This document shows, one piece after another, positions 26,308-35,552 of a stretch of 64,000 nt of DNA. Source of the stretch: Ignavibacteria bacterium (lineage in GTDB: Bacteria; Bacteroidota; Ignavibacteria; Tepidaquicellales; Tepidaquicellaceae). The stretch is from assembly GCA_019187405.1 (NCBI GenBank), contig JABAQZ010000014.1, forward strand, positions 106,855-170,854, written 5' to 3'. The position numbers were made by a program, and so were the translations under genes. Below the pieces are notes generated by a model that did not search any database, had not been told where the DNA came from, and saw only the letters and a list, made by a program, of their open reading frames with translations. Numbering within the stretch: the first letter of the stretch is position 1; every line of letters begins with the position of its first letter.

Positions 26308-28362
26308 TCAGAAAGTAAACTCATAGCCTACCTTAAAATATTTTGCAGTGTTCTGAAGCTTTTCTCCGTTTAAGTTAATTACAAAATAAACATTGCTTCC
26401 TGCAAAAAATTCATACTGGAAAATTGAATTCCACAATGCCTGCTTTGTGTAAGTATCTTTTTGAAAATAAGATCTGATATATAATTTGTTTATTACCTGC
26501 CAGTCAAGTCTAGAATTAAAAATGGTTCTTTTTGTTTCAAACAAATCTATATAACTAAGACTTGCGCTCAAAGCAAGTTTGTCAAATAAAAATACATTTC
26601 CGTTAATGTATGGATTTTTTATAAACGAACCAAAATATGGACCGAAAAAGTAACCTGCGCTGATGAAATTTGTACCAAGATAAAAATTAGCCGAATATTC
26701 CTGCGCCATATTGTCTCTGGTAATAACATTTCCATTATCGTCAAAATCATTAGGCTTGTTTACCTCAAAATACTGATTTATTCGGAGCCATTCGGTTACT
26801 TTGTAGTTTGAGCTAAAGTTAACATTATTCTGAAAATTAAAATTTGCAGGATAAAATTCGCTTTCATGTAAATTCCTTCCTTTATAATAACCGGCGCTGA
26901 AATTCATGTCGGTAAAATATTTTCTGTCAAATACGAAATAATATCCTCCCGATATACTCAATTCATCAAAATTATTCGGAAGACCTATCTGACTGTTGAA
27001 TGCGGTGCTTGCGTTGAATCCCTGATTTACCCGGTTATAATAAACATCGGCAAACGGTCCGCCGGCGCTGTTGAATTCATAATATCCGTAAAGCTTGTAA
27101 GCAGCTCCTTCCTGATCAATTCCCTTTTCTTTATTCCAGCTGTTTGCCGCCTGAAACTGAAACCGCACGGGATTATCCGGAAATCTGTATAATCCGTCAA
27201 AGCTTAAAATATTTTCATTGTAATCCAGCCCTTCATTATTTGAATTTATGTAAATTGAGCCGATGTTAAAATTCTTTGTAACAATGTTTGGACGTGCTAT
27301 AAAAAAATTTCTCTTATTGCCTTCTGCATCATGATCATTTACAAACACAGCCCCTGTCTTGAGCAGATCACTTCTGTAAGTGTAATTAAAACCGTAAACT
27401 ATGTCATCAATTGCTCTTGTATAGAAAAGATTAATGGGAGTTCTGTAAATGTCCAGATCTTTGCTGAAGAATGGTCTTTTTTCCTGTAAGAAAATCGGTT
27501 TGGCATAAAGCGAGAATCTGAAAGGATCGGCTTCAAGCGTTGATTCATCCGGATTATAAGTTGCTTTAAGTTTTTGCTTGTCAAGACTAACATTGAAATC
27601 TCCACCAAACACAACTGTATCATTCTGTCCGTTAAAACTTTGTCCTACGACAATCGGAAGCGCGCTGAAGTTCAGATTCATTTTTTCTTCAAACGGAGTA
27701 GTAAGGTTAAATTTATAAGTATTCTTTACCGAAAGAAGTTCGCTGTTTGGTATAAGCGAATAATAGTAATAATTTCCATCTTCAGTGTAAGCAAACATTT
27801 GTACGTCAATTCCAATTTGATTTTTGTTTTTATTTTGTAATTTATCGACGGGGATTTTGACTTCAGTCTGAATGTGACCCGGTTTATCCGATGTCGCTTC
27901 GGAAATTATATCTGATTTGACTTCCCAAACCCAGTCCCATTCGCTCGATTGATTTTTCTGATTATATAAGATGGCATCTCGTTGATTGTTAAGAAAACTG
28001 AATGCAAAAGAATATCCGTTCTGATTTTTATTTTCAAGATCCAGAACTATAAAAAATTCATTTTCGTCTTCGGTACTTCGGTCTCGAGTGAGAGATTTTG
28101 ATATTACTTTTCCTTTGGGATGATAATCAAAACCGAAAAATATGGCATCCTTTGATTGCTTTATGTAAACAGTAGTGCTGTCGTAATTTTTTTCGTCTGA
28201 TTTTGGAATGAATTTATAAAAATTAGTAAAAACTTTTGCTCCCAGCCACTCGGTTTTTTCGAGCTTACCGTCAACAGATACAGATGAGGTTTTTAATCCC
28301 TGAGTTTGCGACAACAATATGTTGGATGAAAATATTAGTGAAAGCAGTAAAATACTTTTCAT
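26308..28362 (-). CDS. DUF5916 outer-membrane beta-barrel protein with CBM9-like domain
   Basis: 684 residues with a signal peptide ending LLSQ. Residues 25-210 are a CBM9/DOMON-like domain starting VDGKLEKTEWLGAKVF, with SLTRDRSTEDENEFFIVLD and DAILYNQKNQSSEWDWVWE, the DUF5916 signature. Residues 230-684 consist of alternating strands typical of an outer-membrane barrel, with a C-terminal FKVGYEFTF, the aromatic end expected for BAM insertion. DUF5916 proteins are common in Bacteroidota; their substrate is unknown. A perfect intrinsic terminator follows. Confidence 0.85.
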   Translation of the reverse strand: MKSILLLSLIFSSNILLSQTQGLKTSSVSVDGKLEKTEWLGAKVFTNFYKFIPKSDEKNYDSTTVYIKQSKDAIFFGFDYHPKGKVISKSLTRDRSTEDENEFFIVLDLENKNQNGYSFAFSFLNNQRDAILYNQKNQSSEWDWVWEVKSDIISEATSDKPGHIQTEVKIPVDKLQNKNKNQIGIDVQMFAYTEDGNYYYYSLIPNSELLSVKNTYKFNLTTPFEEKMNLNFSALPIVVGQSFNGQNDTVVFGGDFNVSLDKQKLKATYNPDESTLEADPFRFSLYAKPIFLQEKRPFFSKDLDIYRTPINLFYTRAIDDIVYGFNYTYRSDLLKTGAVFVNDHDAEGNKRNFFIARPNIVTKNFNIGSIYINSNNEGLDYNENILSFDGLYRFPDNPVRFQFQAANSWNKEKGIDQEGAAYKLYGYYEFNSAGGPFADVYYNRVNQGFNASTAFNSQIGLPNNFDELSISGGYYFVFDRKYFTDMNFSAGYYKGRNLHESEFYPANFNFQNNVNFSSNYKVTEWLRINQYFEVNKPNDFDDNGNVITRDNMAQEYSANFYLGTNFISAGYFFGPYFGSFIKNPYINGNVFLFDKLALSASLSYIDLFETKRTIFNSRLDWQVINKLYIRSYFQKDTYTKQALWNSIFQYEFFAGSNVYFVINLNGEKLQNTAKYFKVGYEFTF

Positions 28363-28536
28363 ATTTTGTCAAATAAAAATTTCAAAGACACTTTTTAAAA
28401 AAACCTTTCTAAATTAAAAGGGCTGAATTTTTTTTTATCTAACGAAAATACAAAAAGATAGTTGCAAGAAATTTCCGTAAAAACCAAAACAGAAATTCTT
28501 CATTAATTACAGGAAAAGAAAATTCCGAATAATCAG

Positions 28537-29175
28537 TTACTTATTCGGCTGCGGAGTAACTCTGAGGTAATCTTTTATTTTAATAAATCCTTTTGGAAAC
28601 TTTTTTACCGCGTCTTCGTCAGAAATTGAATTTACGATAATACAGTCATCTCCATCTCTCCAGTTTACCGGTGTTGCAACGCTGAAATTTGAAGTTAACT
28701 GCAGCGAGTCAATTGCTCTCAGAATTTCAAAAAAATCCCTGCCTGTTGATGCAGGATAAGTCAGCATTAGCTTAATCTTCTTATCCGGACCGATTATAAA
28801 TACCGATCTTACGGTAAGCTTGTCATCGGCATTCGGATGTATCATGTCATAAAGCATCGATACATACTTATCATCATCGGCAATCATTGGAAAATTGACT
28901 TTAGTACCCTGTGTTTCATTTATGTCATTGATCCATTTGTTGTGTGAATCAAGCGGATCAACGCTGAGACCGATCACTTTAACTCCTCTTTTGTCAAATT
29001 CATGTTTGAGTTTGGAAACCATTCCAAGTTCGGTAGTGCAGACAGGAGTAAAATCGGCGGGATGAGAAAATAAAACACCCCAGTTGTCACCAAGCCAATG
29101 GTGAAACATAATCAGACCTTCTGTAGTCATTGCGCTGAAATTCGGAGCTGTATCTCCTAATCTTAGTGATGCCAT
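28537..29175 (-). CDS. 1-Cys peroxiredoxin (Prx6 family)
   Basis: 212 residues. Peroxidatic Cys46 lies in SHPADFTPVCTTELG. The long C-terminal part (FIIGPDKKIKLMLTYPASTGRDFFEILRAIDSLQL, then ATPVNWRDGDDCIIVN) is that of Prx6-type enzymes. There is no canonical resolving cysteine, only one further Cys in GDDCIIV. It reduces peroxides in the cytoplasm. The gene is monocistronic with 112 bp to its downstream neighbour. Confidence 0.93.
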   Translation of the reverse strand: MASLRLGDTAPNFSAMTTEGLIMFHHWLGDNWGVLFSHPADFTPVCTTELGMVSKLKHEFDKRGVKVIGLSVDPLDSHNKWINDINETQGTKVNFPMIADDDKYVSMLYDMIHPNADDKLTVRSVFIIGPDKKIKLMLTYPASTGRDFFEILRAIDSLQLTSNFSVATPVNWRDGDDCIIVNSISDEDAVKKFPKGFIKIKDYLRVTPQPNK

Positions 29176-29287
29176 ATTATATAATTTTAAATTTGTAAAT
29201 ATGTAAATTTGAAATATAATTTAAATCTTATGTAATATAAAAATTATCTTTGTCTTTTAGTAATAAAAAATTTAATTCCGAAAACAT

Positions 29288-30262
29288 CTAAGATATTGAT
29301 TCAGGGAATACTTTTTCTCCCGTAAATTCATTCATTATAAACTGAAGGCTCATCGGTATTAAAATTAAATAAGCCGGTAAAAATTTTGCAAGCTGACTTA
29401 GAATCCCGTTAAAGAAAAATATCACCGCATAAGCTGCAAGACTGATAAGACATCCCCGAAAAAAAACACTGCTTCTTGAATAAGATTTTATGCTTAGAAT
29501 TACAAAAATCAAAACCTGTGATACCCAAAGTTCAATAATCAATGTTAATGCAGACTTATTGCTGTGCAGATTATGGGCAAAAGTATAAACGCTTTCTTTA
29601 AATCCAAAATAATATCTCATGGAAAAATATGCCGTCAACCACAGAATTACTGATGAAAGAATTATCGATATGCTTTTCGGTCTGAATAATTCCTTTTTGG
29701 AAAAAAGATAAATCATGTAAAATACAATCAGGAATATTATCTGGTCTCTGTTAAACTCCCCGATAAAAAATACAAGAGGAAGAAAAATATCCCTGCGGCT
29801 GAAAATCAGATTCAATCCAATGAGATAAAACAGCAAAGTGTAATAATCGCCGTCTTCCCAAATGCTCGTGATACCCAGCGGTATGATAATTTGCAGTAAA
29901 AGCAAGCCAATGATGCATGCTTTATCGGTGAAAAAAATTTTGAGAAACCTGTAAAATAAAATATATATTCCGAGAAAAACAAAAAAGATTATGATTCGAT
30001 ACGAAAGTATATGTGATTTCAGTTTATCTTTGACAAATGGAGATAGAATCGTCTGTACTGTGTATCCCAAAACCGGCTTGAATATTCTGTATTGATACGG
30101 CGGCTCCATCTGTCCGGTAAGTATCGAATCCTGAATTCTGATTCTTCTTTGCGGATCAGGCTGTATGGTATTTCTGGAAACAGTTTCAAAAGATATCAGC
30201 GTGAGCAGAAGAATTATAAAAAAAACAGGCGTGAACTTTTTGGAATTATTATATTTATCCAT
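29288..30262 (-). CDS. Polytopic membrane protein, GT-C-like
   Basis: 324 residues, about eight TM helices after a short basic N-terminus. The loop after the first helix has PPYQYRIFKPVLGYTV, and a later loop has SIWEDGDYYTLLFYLIG and GEFNRDQIIFL. Such charged motifs at membrane borders occur in small GT-C-like families, but I do not recognise a specific one. Function is unknown; no neighbour suggests a pathway. Confidence 0.6.
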   Translation of the reverse strand: MDKYNNSKKFTPVFFIILLLTLISFETVSRNTIQPDPQRRIRIQDSILTGQMEPPYQYRIFKPVLGYTVQTILSPFVKDKLKSHILSYRIIIFFVFLGIYILFYRFLKIFFTDKACIIGLLLLQIIIPLGITSIWEDGDYYTLLFYLIGLNLIFSRRDIFLPLVFFIGEFNRDQIIFLIVFYMIYLFSKKELFRPKSISIILSSVILWLTAYFSMRYYFGFKESVYTFAHNLHSNKSALTLIIELWVSQVLIFVILSIKSYSRSSVFFRGCLISLAAYAVIFFFNGILSQLAKFLPAYLILIPMSLQFIMNEFTGEKVFPESIS

Positions 30263-30387
30263 GTACCAAATTATGTTAAATTAAGAATACAGACAATTCA
30301 TTTTGTAAATTCAGCATACTCGCAATAAACTTAATTGCTTCAATAAAATACTTTTAGAATGAATTTCTATTTTATATATTTGCTGAA

Positions 30388-30404
30388 AATTAAACGGAGG
30401 TATT
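30388..30404 (+). promoter_or_regulatory. Strong Shine-Dalgarno before the SLATT-like gene
   Basis: AACGGAGGTATTATG places GGAGG about five bases before the ATG at 30405. Most genes in this window have only A/T-rich sequence there, so this ribosome-binding site stands out. Confidence 0.7.
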
Positions 30405-30806
30405 ATGTCAGAAGATATTAAATCAAGTCTCAAAACCGCTGAACTAAAGCTTAAAAAACTTCGCGAAACAAATACAAGATTCATTGTAATTAGCCTGATT
30501 GCCAGCGTATTGGCGACACTGCTTGCCGGCTCGACAGCATTTCTCGGTCCGCTCGCCGGACAGGGTCCGCCGGCATGGAAATGGACCTGCGGCATTGTAG
30601 CTTTATTTACGGCTACAGCTACAGTGTTCACCGGACTTCATAAACAGCTTACAGTTTCCGAAAGACTTGCTAAAGTTACAGAGTGTGTGGGAAAACTTAG
30701 ATCAATTGATTTCAGCTATTCAAATGCTGTTTCAGAGGAAGAAAAAAAATCATCAGTGACAGAATATAAAAAGACGCTTGAAGTTTATGGTGAATTCCTT
30801 GTTTGA
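30405..30806 (+). CDS. Small two-TM SLATT-like membrane protein
   Basis: 133 residues: an N-terminal amphipathic helix (SLKTAELKLKKLRETNTR), two TM segments (about 25-46 and 63-82, with a Gly/Pro-rich turn GPLAGQGPPAWKW between them), then a long helical tail with VSERLAKVTECVGKLRSIDF. This helix-2TM-helix layout matches SLATT-type domains, predicted pore-forming effectors often found with nucleotide-sensing defence proteins. No SLOG, nucleotidyltransferase or other sensor gene is adjacent, so a defence role is only a possibility. It has a strong Shine-Dalgarno, unlike its neighbours. Confidence 0.6.
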   Translation: MSEDIKSSLKTAELKLKKLRETNTRFIVISLIASVLATLLAGSTAFLGPLAGQGPPAWKWTCGIVALFTATATVFTGLHKQLTVSERLAKVTECVGKLRSIDFSYSNAVSEEEKKSSVTEYKKTLEVYGEFLV

Positions 30807-30860
30807 AAAAATAAATCCGGTATGATATATTTTCCGTTAATAAGTAAAAAAAGAAAATAT

Positions 30861-31394
30861 ATGAAAACAGTTTCAAAATGCTCATTGCTTATATTATCAG
30901 CAGTTATAATTATTTCATGCACTAAACCAAATGCAACGGAAAAACCATTTGCTTTTAAAAACGATTCGCTGAAATCGGAAATTAAAAATTCTTCTTCGGA
31001 AGAATTTGAAGTAATGAAATCTGATGAAGAATGGAAAGCAAACTTAACTCCCGAACAATATAAAGTTACAAGAGAAAGCTGTACAGAAACTCCTTATGAT
31101 AACGAATTTTATAATAATTTCGAATCGGGAACATACTTGTGCGTCGGATGTAACCAAGAGCTATATTCTTCGGATACAAAATACAAATCCGGAACCGGCT
31201 GGCCAAGCTTCTATGCCCCGATAGATAAAGACAACATTAAAACTAAGGAAGATAACAGCTACGGCATGATAAGAGAAGAAGTATTATGCAGCAAATGCGG
31301 CGCGCATCTCGGACATGTATTTAATGACGGACCGCAGCCTACAGGGTTAAGATACTGTATGAATTCAGCCGCGCTTAAATTCAAAAAAAAATGA
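30861..31394 (+). CDS. msrB: Peptide-methionine (R)-S-oxide reductase, lipoprotein
   Basis: 177 residues from the ATG at 30861, which starts a lipoprotein signal peptide ([13 protein letters not shown]); an ATG at 30822 in frame adds an unlikely hydrophilic leader. The MsrB domain has zinc ligands in CVGCNQELY and [12 protein letters not shown], the GTGWPSF motif, and the catalytic Cys in [13 protein letters not shown]. It repairs methionine-R-sulfoxide in exported proteins, in the periplasm or on the membrane. It follows the SLATT-like gene by 54 bp. Confidence 0.93.
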   Translation: MKTVSKCSLLILSAVIIISCTKPNATEKPFAFKNDSLKSEIKNSSSEEFEVMKSDEEWKANLTPEQYKVTRESCTETPYDNEFYNNFESGTYLCVGCNQELYSSDTKYKSGTGWPSFYAPIDKDNIKTKEDNSYGMIREEVLCSKCGAHLGHVFNDGPQPTGLRYCMNSAALKFKKK

Positions 31395-31403
31395 GCATTC
31401 ATT

Positions 31404-31435
31404 AAAATCCTGCAGTGAATCATCTGCAGGATTTT
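31404..31435. terminator. Bidirectional intrinsic terminator between msrB and dinB
   Basis: AAAATCCTGCAG (31404-31415) pairs perfectly with CTGCAGGATTTT (31424-31435) around an eight-base loop, with T runs on both sides. It lies between the convergent msrB and DinB-like genes and can serve both. Confidence 0.85.
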
Positions 31436-31438
31436 TTG

Positions 31439-31882
31439 CTACTTAATTTTTCCTTCTTTACCGATTATTCTTCTTAATATTCCTGTCTGACCTGCATGAT
31501 AAGCTTCATGAAAAGAAAGCGCAGGAATTTCGTCAAGTAACTTTTGTTCCAACCTTAAATCTTTTTCGTCAAGAACTTTCATGAGTCTTTCCTGTGATGT
31601 CTTTAATTTTGCAAGAAGTTCTTTGATGTCTTCTGCTTGTCCGGAATTGATTTTACCCGAACCTTTTTCATAAGTTTTTCCAAATTCTTTACTGCATATC
31701 TTTTCCATACCGAGAAGCTCATGTATGTAATCTCTTGTAAGCAATATATGTCCTAATATCCAGTTGATGCATGAACCTCCTTCAGCCGGAGTCATCAGGC
31801 TTTCATCCTGTGTTATGTCCTCAAGGTTTTTGTTAAATACAAATGCATTGAACTTGAAAACAGTTTTTAATTCTTCGTTCAT
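31439..31882 (-). CDS. DinB-like protein
   Basis: 147 residues, four-helix bundle. Metal-site histidines of the DinB/YfiT fold are visible in NWILGHILLTRDYIHELLG near residue 45 and SFHEAYHAGQTGILRR near 125. The family includes metal-dependent thiol transferases and many uncharacterised proteins. A second, divergent DinB-like gene is at 38294-38770. The Mfd gene stops 20 bp before the start of this gene on the same strand. Confidence 0.8.
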   Translation of the reverse strand: MNEELKTVFKFNAFVFNKNLEDITQDESLMTPAEGGSCINWILGHILLTRDYIHELLGMEKICSKEFGKTYEKGSGKINSGQAEDIKELLAKLKTSQERLMKVLDEKDLRLEQKLLDEIPALSFHEAYHAGQTGILRRIIGKEGKIK

Positions 31883-31902
31883 GATTTGATAATTAAAGAA
31901 AA

Positions 31903-34900
31903 TTATAAACTAATAACGGATTCTGTTTCATTTAGTTTTTCCTCATCGCTGAGGCTTATTAACTTTACTTTGATGACAAGTGTTTCCTTATCGCCAGATA
32001 CATTGTATCTTCCGGTTTTATCGGAAGAAACTGTATCAATAAGATTATTGAAAAAATCTGAGCGGAATATTTCATGTTCTTTATCTTTTGGAAAATACAA
32101 GGAAAGAGTATCGTTTCTGATTTCAATTTTATCCAAACCAATTCCGGAAGCTCGGATTTTTATTCCTATAATTCTGAATAAATTGTTTACATCTTCGAGA
32201 TAGTCACCGAATCTGTCCTTCAATTCATTTTTAATTGAATCAAGTTCGCTCAATGTTTTTAATTCATATAACCTTCTGTATATATTCAGTCTCTCGGTAT
32301 CATTCTGAATGTAATCCTTTGGTATCAGTGCATTCAGATCGCTCTCAATTATCGTGTTTTTCTCATCAGCTTTCTTCTTAATGGTTTCGTTTAGTTTTTT
32401 GAGTGAACTATCGTCTTCAAAGAGTTCTTTAAACTCGCCTTCTTTCAAATCCAAAACAGCTTCCTCTATTATACTAATAAACAAATCAAATCCTATTTCC
32501 TGGACAAATCCGCTCTGCTCTTTACCGAGCAGGTTTCCTACACCGCGGATTTCCATATCGCGCATTGCAAGGTTGAATCCCGAACCAAGATCCGTAAATT
32601 CTTCGATTGCCTGAAGTCTCCTCACTGCTGTTTTTGTCAGCCTTCCGTTTGGAGGTGCTATCAGGTAAGCAAACGCCTGAATGTCGCTTCGTCCAACTCT
32701 TCCCCTCAGCTGATATAATTCAGCAAGTCCATACATGTCTGCGTTGTTGATTATGATTGTATTGACATTCGGTATATCAAGCCCTGACTCGATTATCTTG
32801 GTGCAAAGCAGTACGTTAAGTTTCTTTTCGATGAAATCTATTACAATGTCTTCAAGCTCCTTTCCTGCCATTTGACCGTGCGCAATTCCGATTTTTGCTT
32901 CAGGCACATAAGTTTTAATTGTATCTCCCAATGTATGAAGACTCTTTATTTTATCATTTACAAAATATACCTGACCTCCGTGTCGTAATTCATTTCTTAT
33001 GATGGATGCAATACGGTTCCAGTCGAGTTTGATGATTTCTGTAATAATGGGCTTCCTGTTTTTGGGCGGGGTATTAATTATTGATAAATCCCTCGCTCCG
33101 AGAAGTGAAAAATTAAGCGTCCTCGGAATCGGAGTAGCCGTTAATGTCAGCGTGTCAACGTTGGGTTTTAAACTTCTTAATTTCTCTTTTGACTTTACGC
33201 CGAATCTCTGCTCCTCATCAATAATAAGTAATCCCAGATCTTTGAATTTTATGTCTGCAGAAAGTATCCGGTGCGTGCCAATAAGTATGTTGATTTTTCC
33301 ATCAGACAATTTATCGGTAATTTCCTTCTGCTCTTTTTTGCTTTTTAATCTCGATATGCATTCTACATCTACGGCAAAAGGCGAAAGCCTGTCTCTGAAA
33401 GTATTGTAATGCTGGACCGCAAGTATCGTTGTTGGAACAAGTACTGCAACCTGCTTATTATCCATTACTGACTTAAATGCTGCTCTTACGGCAACTTCAG
33501 TTTTTCCGAATCCGACATCTCCGCAAATAAGTCTGTCCATGGGATTATCAGATTCCATATCGGCTTTGGCATCAGCCGTTGCCTGAAACTGATCAGGCGT
33601 ATCTTCATACATAAAGTTTGCTTCAAGCTCTTTCTGCCAGTGATTGTCTTCCGAAAATCTAAATCCCGTTTCCGATTTCCTTTTTGCATAAAGTAAAATT
33701 AAATCTCGCGCAATGTCCTTTACCTGCTTCTTTGCTTTTGATTTAATCCTGTCCCATTCTCCTCCGCCAAGCCTTGTCAACAGTGGCTTATGACCTTCGG
33801 CAGCGGAATATTTCTTTATGAGATTTATGCTGTTGAGATTCAAAAACAATGTATCATTTCCCTGATAAGACAATACTACTACTTCCTGACGGTTGTTACC
33901 CACGGTAATTTTTTTCAACCCCGAATATATTCCGATTCCGAAATCTCTGTGTACCACATAATCTCCGTATTGCAGTTCTTTGAGTTCGCCAAAAGTCAAT
34001 CCTTTAAATTTGTGTTTTTGTTTTTTTATCTGCTTGAAATATCTGCCGAAAATCTGATGCTCGGTGTATATGAGTAAATCGGGATTATTCATGATGAATC
34101 CGCTATGCATAGATTCTGATATTACAGTAAATTTTCCTCTTAATTGATTTTGCGTTTCAAATTTTTTCGCGGAATCAGAATTCTCTGTATTCTGATGTAT
34201 TTGTTTATCTCTTTCCAAAAGATCTTCTTCCTCAAAGTCTTCGATGAGCTCTTTAATCCTTTCTGCCTGTCTTTCGTCTGAAGCTGTAATAAAAATTTCA
34301 TAACCTTCTGTTAATTTACCGGTCAAGTCGTTATATAGATTTTTCAGATTTGAATGAAAATCCGGCTGGGATTTTGAATGAAAACTAATTTCATTATGCA
34401 GCGATGTTTCTTCGGACGAACTGACTGTTTTTGAAAATGAAGTTGTGTCAATTCGATTAAATCCCGAAATTTTTTCTGAAACATCCTCTTCATGCAAGAC
34501 GATTTCAGGTTCATCAATGATAATCAGCGTATCAGCTGGCAAATATGAAAATATATCATCGCTCTCCCGTTCTGAATTTTCATCCTCCAGATTCAGATTT
34601 ATTCCGAGCCTGATACTGTCTATTTCTTTTATTGATCTTTGAGAATTAATGTCAAATTCCCTTATCGATTCTACCTGATCTCCAAAAAATTCTATTCTTA
34701 CGGGAGTATCAAAACTCTCTGAATAAAAATCAATTATTCCGCCTCTTACAGAATAATCGCCTTCTTCTTCCACGAAATCTTTCTTATTGAAATTATATTT
34801 TTTGAGTTTGTCAAGCAGCTCGCCAAAACTGAATGTGCTGCCTTTTTTGATTTCGAAAAGTGAGTCGGTGAATGTTTCACGCGGGATAATTTTTTTATTT

Positions 34901-35247
34901 AATTCCGGCGCATTTGTAAGCACGATGAAATTTTCACTTACACAAAACTCCGTTAAAATTTTTGACAGCGATTCAGAATCCTGATATTTTGAGGAATAGT
35001 GAGAGATATTAATGATACCGTCAAGAAGTTCAATGTCATCTTTTACTTTGACAATGCGTTCCTCATCGTGAGAAATAAAAAATATTTTTTTGGTAATATT
35101 TTTGTAAATATAAAATATTACAAAAGAAAGGAGAGAACCATTGATACCGGTAAGACTTAGTTTTATTTTAAGAGATTCTGATTTAAGTTTTAAAAAAGAA
35201 TCCGACGAAAATATTTTTTCTGTTATTTGCTTAAATGAATCTGTCAT
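31903..35247 (-). CDS. mfd: Transcription-repair coupling factor
   Basis: 1114 residues, full length. The N-terminal third has the UvrB-homology region (RGGIIDFYSESFDTPVRIEFFGDQVESIR). A CarD-like RNA-polymerase-interaction domain is near 425-500 (YGDYVVHRDFGIGIYSG). The translocase has Walker A in CGDVGFGKTEVAVRAA near 575, the DEEQRFG box near 677, TATPIPRTL, and QLRGRVGRS. The TRCF domain is near 985-1090. It releases stalled RNA polymerase and recruits UvrA. Its ATG overlaps the HPr stop by 4 bp, so the two are probably coupled. Confidence 0.97.
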   Translation of the reverse strand: MTDSFKQITEKIFSSDSFLKLKSESLKIKLSLTGINGSLLSFVIFYIYKNITKKIFFISHDEERIVKVKDDIELLDGIINISHYSSKYQDSESLSKILTEFCVSENFIVLTNAPELNKKIIPRETFTDSLFEIKKGSTFSFGELLDKLKKYNFNKKDFVEEEGDYSVRGGIIDFYSESFDTPVRIEFFGDQVESIREFDINSQRSIKEIDSIRLGINLNLEDENSERESDDIFSYLPADTLIIIDEPEIVLHEEDVSEKISGFNRIDTTSFSKTVSSSEETSLHNEISFHSKSQPDFHSNLKNLYNDLTGKLTEGYEIFITASDERQAERIKELIEDFEEEDLLERDKQIHQNTENSDSAKKFETQNQLRGKFTVISESMHSGFIMNNPDLLIYTEHQIFGRYFKQIKKQKHKFKGLTFGELKELQYGDYVVHRDFGIGIYSGLKKITVGNNRQEVVVLSYQGNDTLFLNLNSINLIKKYSAAEGHKPLLTRLGGGEWDRIKSKAKKQVKDIARDLILLYAKRKSETGFRFSEDNHWQKELEANFMYEDTPDQFQATADAKADMESDNPMDRLICGDVGFGKTEVAVRAAFKSVMDNKQVAVLVPTTILAVQHYNTFRDRLSPFAVDVECISRLKSKKEQKEITDKLSDGKINILIGTHRILSADIKFKDLGLLIIDEEQRFGVKSKEKLRSLKPNVDTLTLTATPIPRTLNFSLLGARDLSIINTPPKNRKPIITEIIKLDWNRIASIIRNELRHGGQVYFVNDKIKSLHTLGDTIKTYVPEAKIGIAHGQMAGKELEDIVIDFIEKKLNVLLCTKIIESGLDIPNVNTIIINNADMYGLAELYQLRGRVGRSDIQAFAYLIAPPNGRLTKTAVRRLQAIEEFTDLGSGFNLAMRDMEIRGVGNLLGKEQSGFVQEIGFDLFISIIEEAVLDLKEGEFKELFEDDSSLKKLNETIKKKADEKNTIIESDLNALIPKDYIQNDTERLNIYRRLYELKTLSELDSIKNELKDRFGDYLEDVNNLFRIIGIKIRASGIGLDKIEIRNDTLSLYFPKDKEHEIFRSDFFNNLIDTVSSDKTGRYNVSGDKETLVIKVKLISLSDEEKLNETESVISL

Positions 35248-35516
35248 TCCTTCGGCTCTCCAAATCCGTCCTCAAAAAATTTCACCATCTCTTCGCATAA
35301 ATCATTCTCATCTTCACCTTCAAATTTCAGAATAAGTGTTGAACCCTGTTCTGCGGCAAGCGTCATTACGCCGATAATACTCTTGCCGTTTACTTCATAT
35401 CCGTTTTTTGATATGTAAAAATCCGATTTGTATTTTGCGGCTATGCGAACTATCATGGAGGCAGGTCTAGTATGCATTCCGGCTTTATTTACTATTTTTA
35501 CTTCTTTTAATATCAC
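35244..35516 (-). CDS. HPr phosphocarrier protein
   Basis: 90 residues. His15 in NKAGMHTRPAS is the PTS phosphorylation site, and Ser46 in NGKSIIGVMTLAAEQG matches the HPr kinase site. So both catalytic and regulatory sites of a classical HPr are intact. It overlaps mfd by 4 bp. No enzyme I, HPr kinase or sugar-specific EIIBC is in the window; the only other PTS protein is the EIIA at 8265-8732. This points to a regulatory rather than transport phosphorelay. Confidence 0.92.
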   Translation of the reverse strand: MILKEVKIVNKAGMHTRPASMIVRIAAKYKSDFYISKNGYEVNGKSIIGVMTLAAEQGSTLILKFEGEDENDLCEEMVKFFEDGFGEPKE

Positions 35517-35552
35517 AAGAATTTTAAATCAGAATAATTTTTTTTGATGTTT

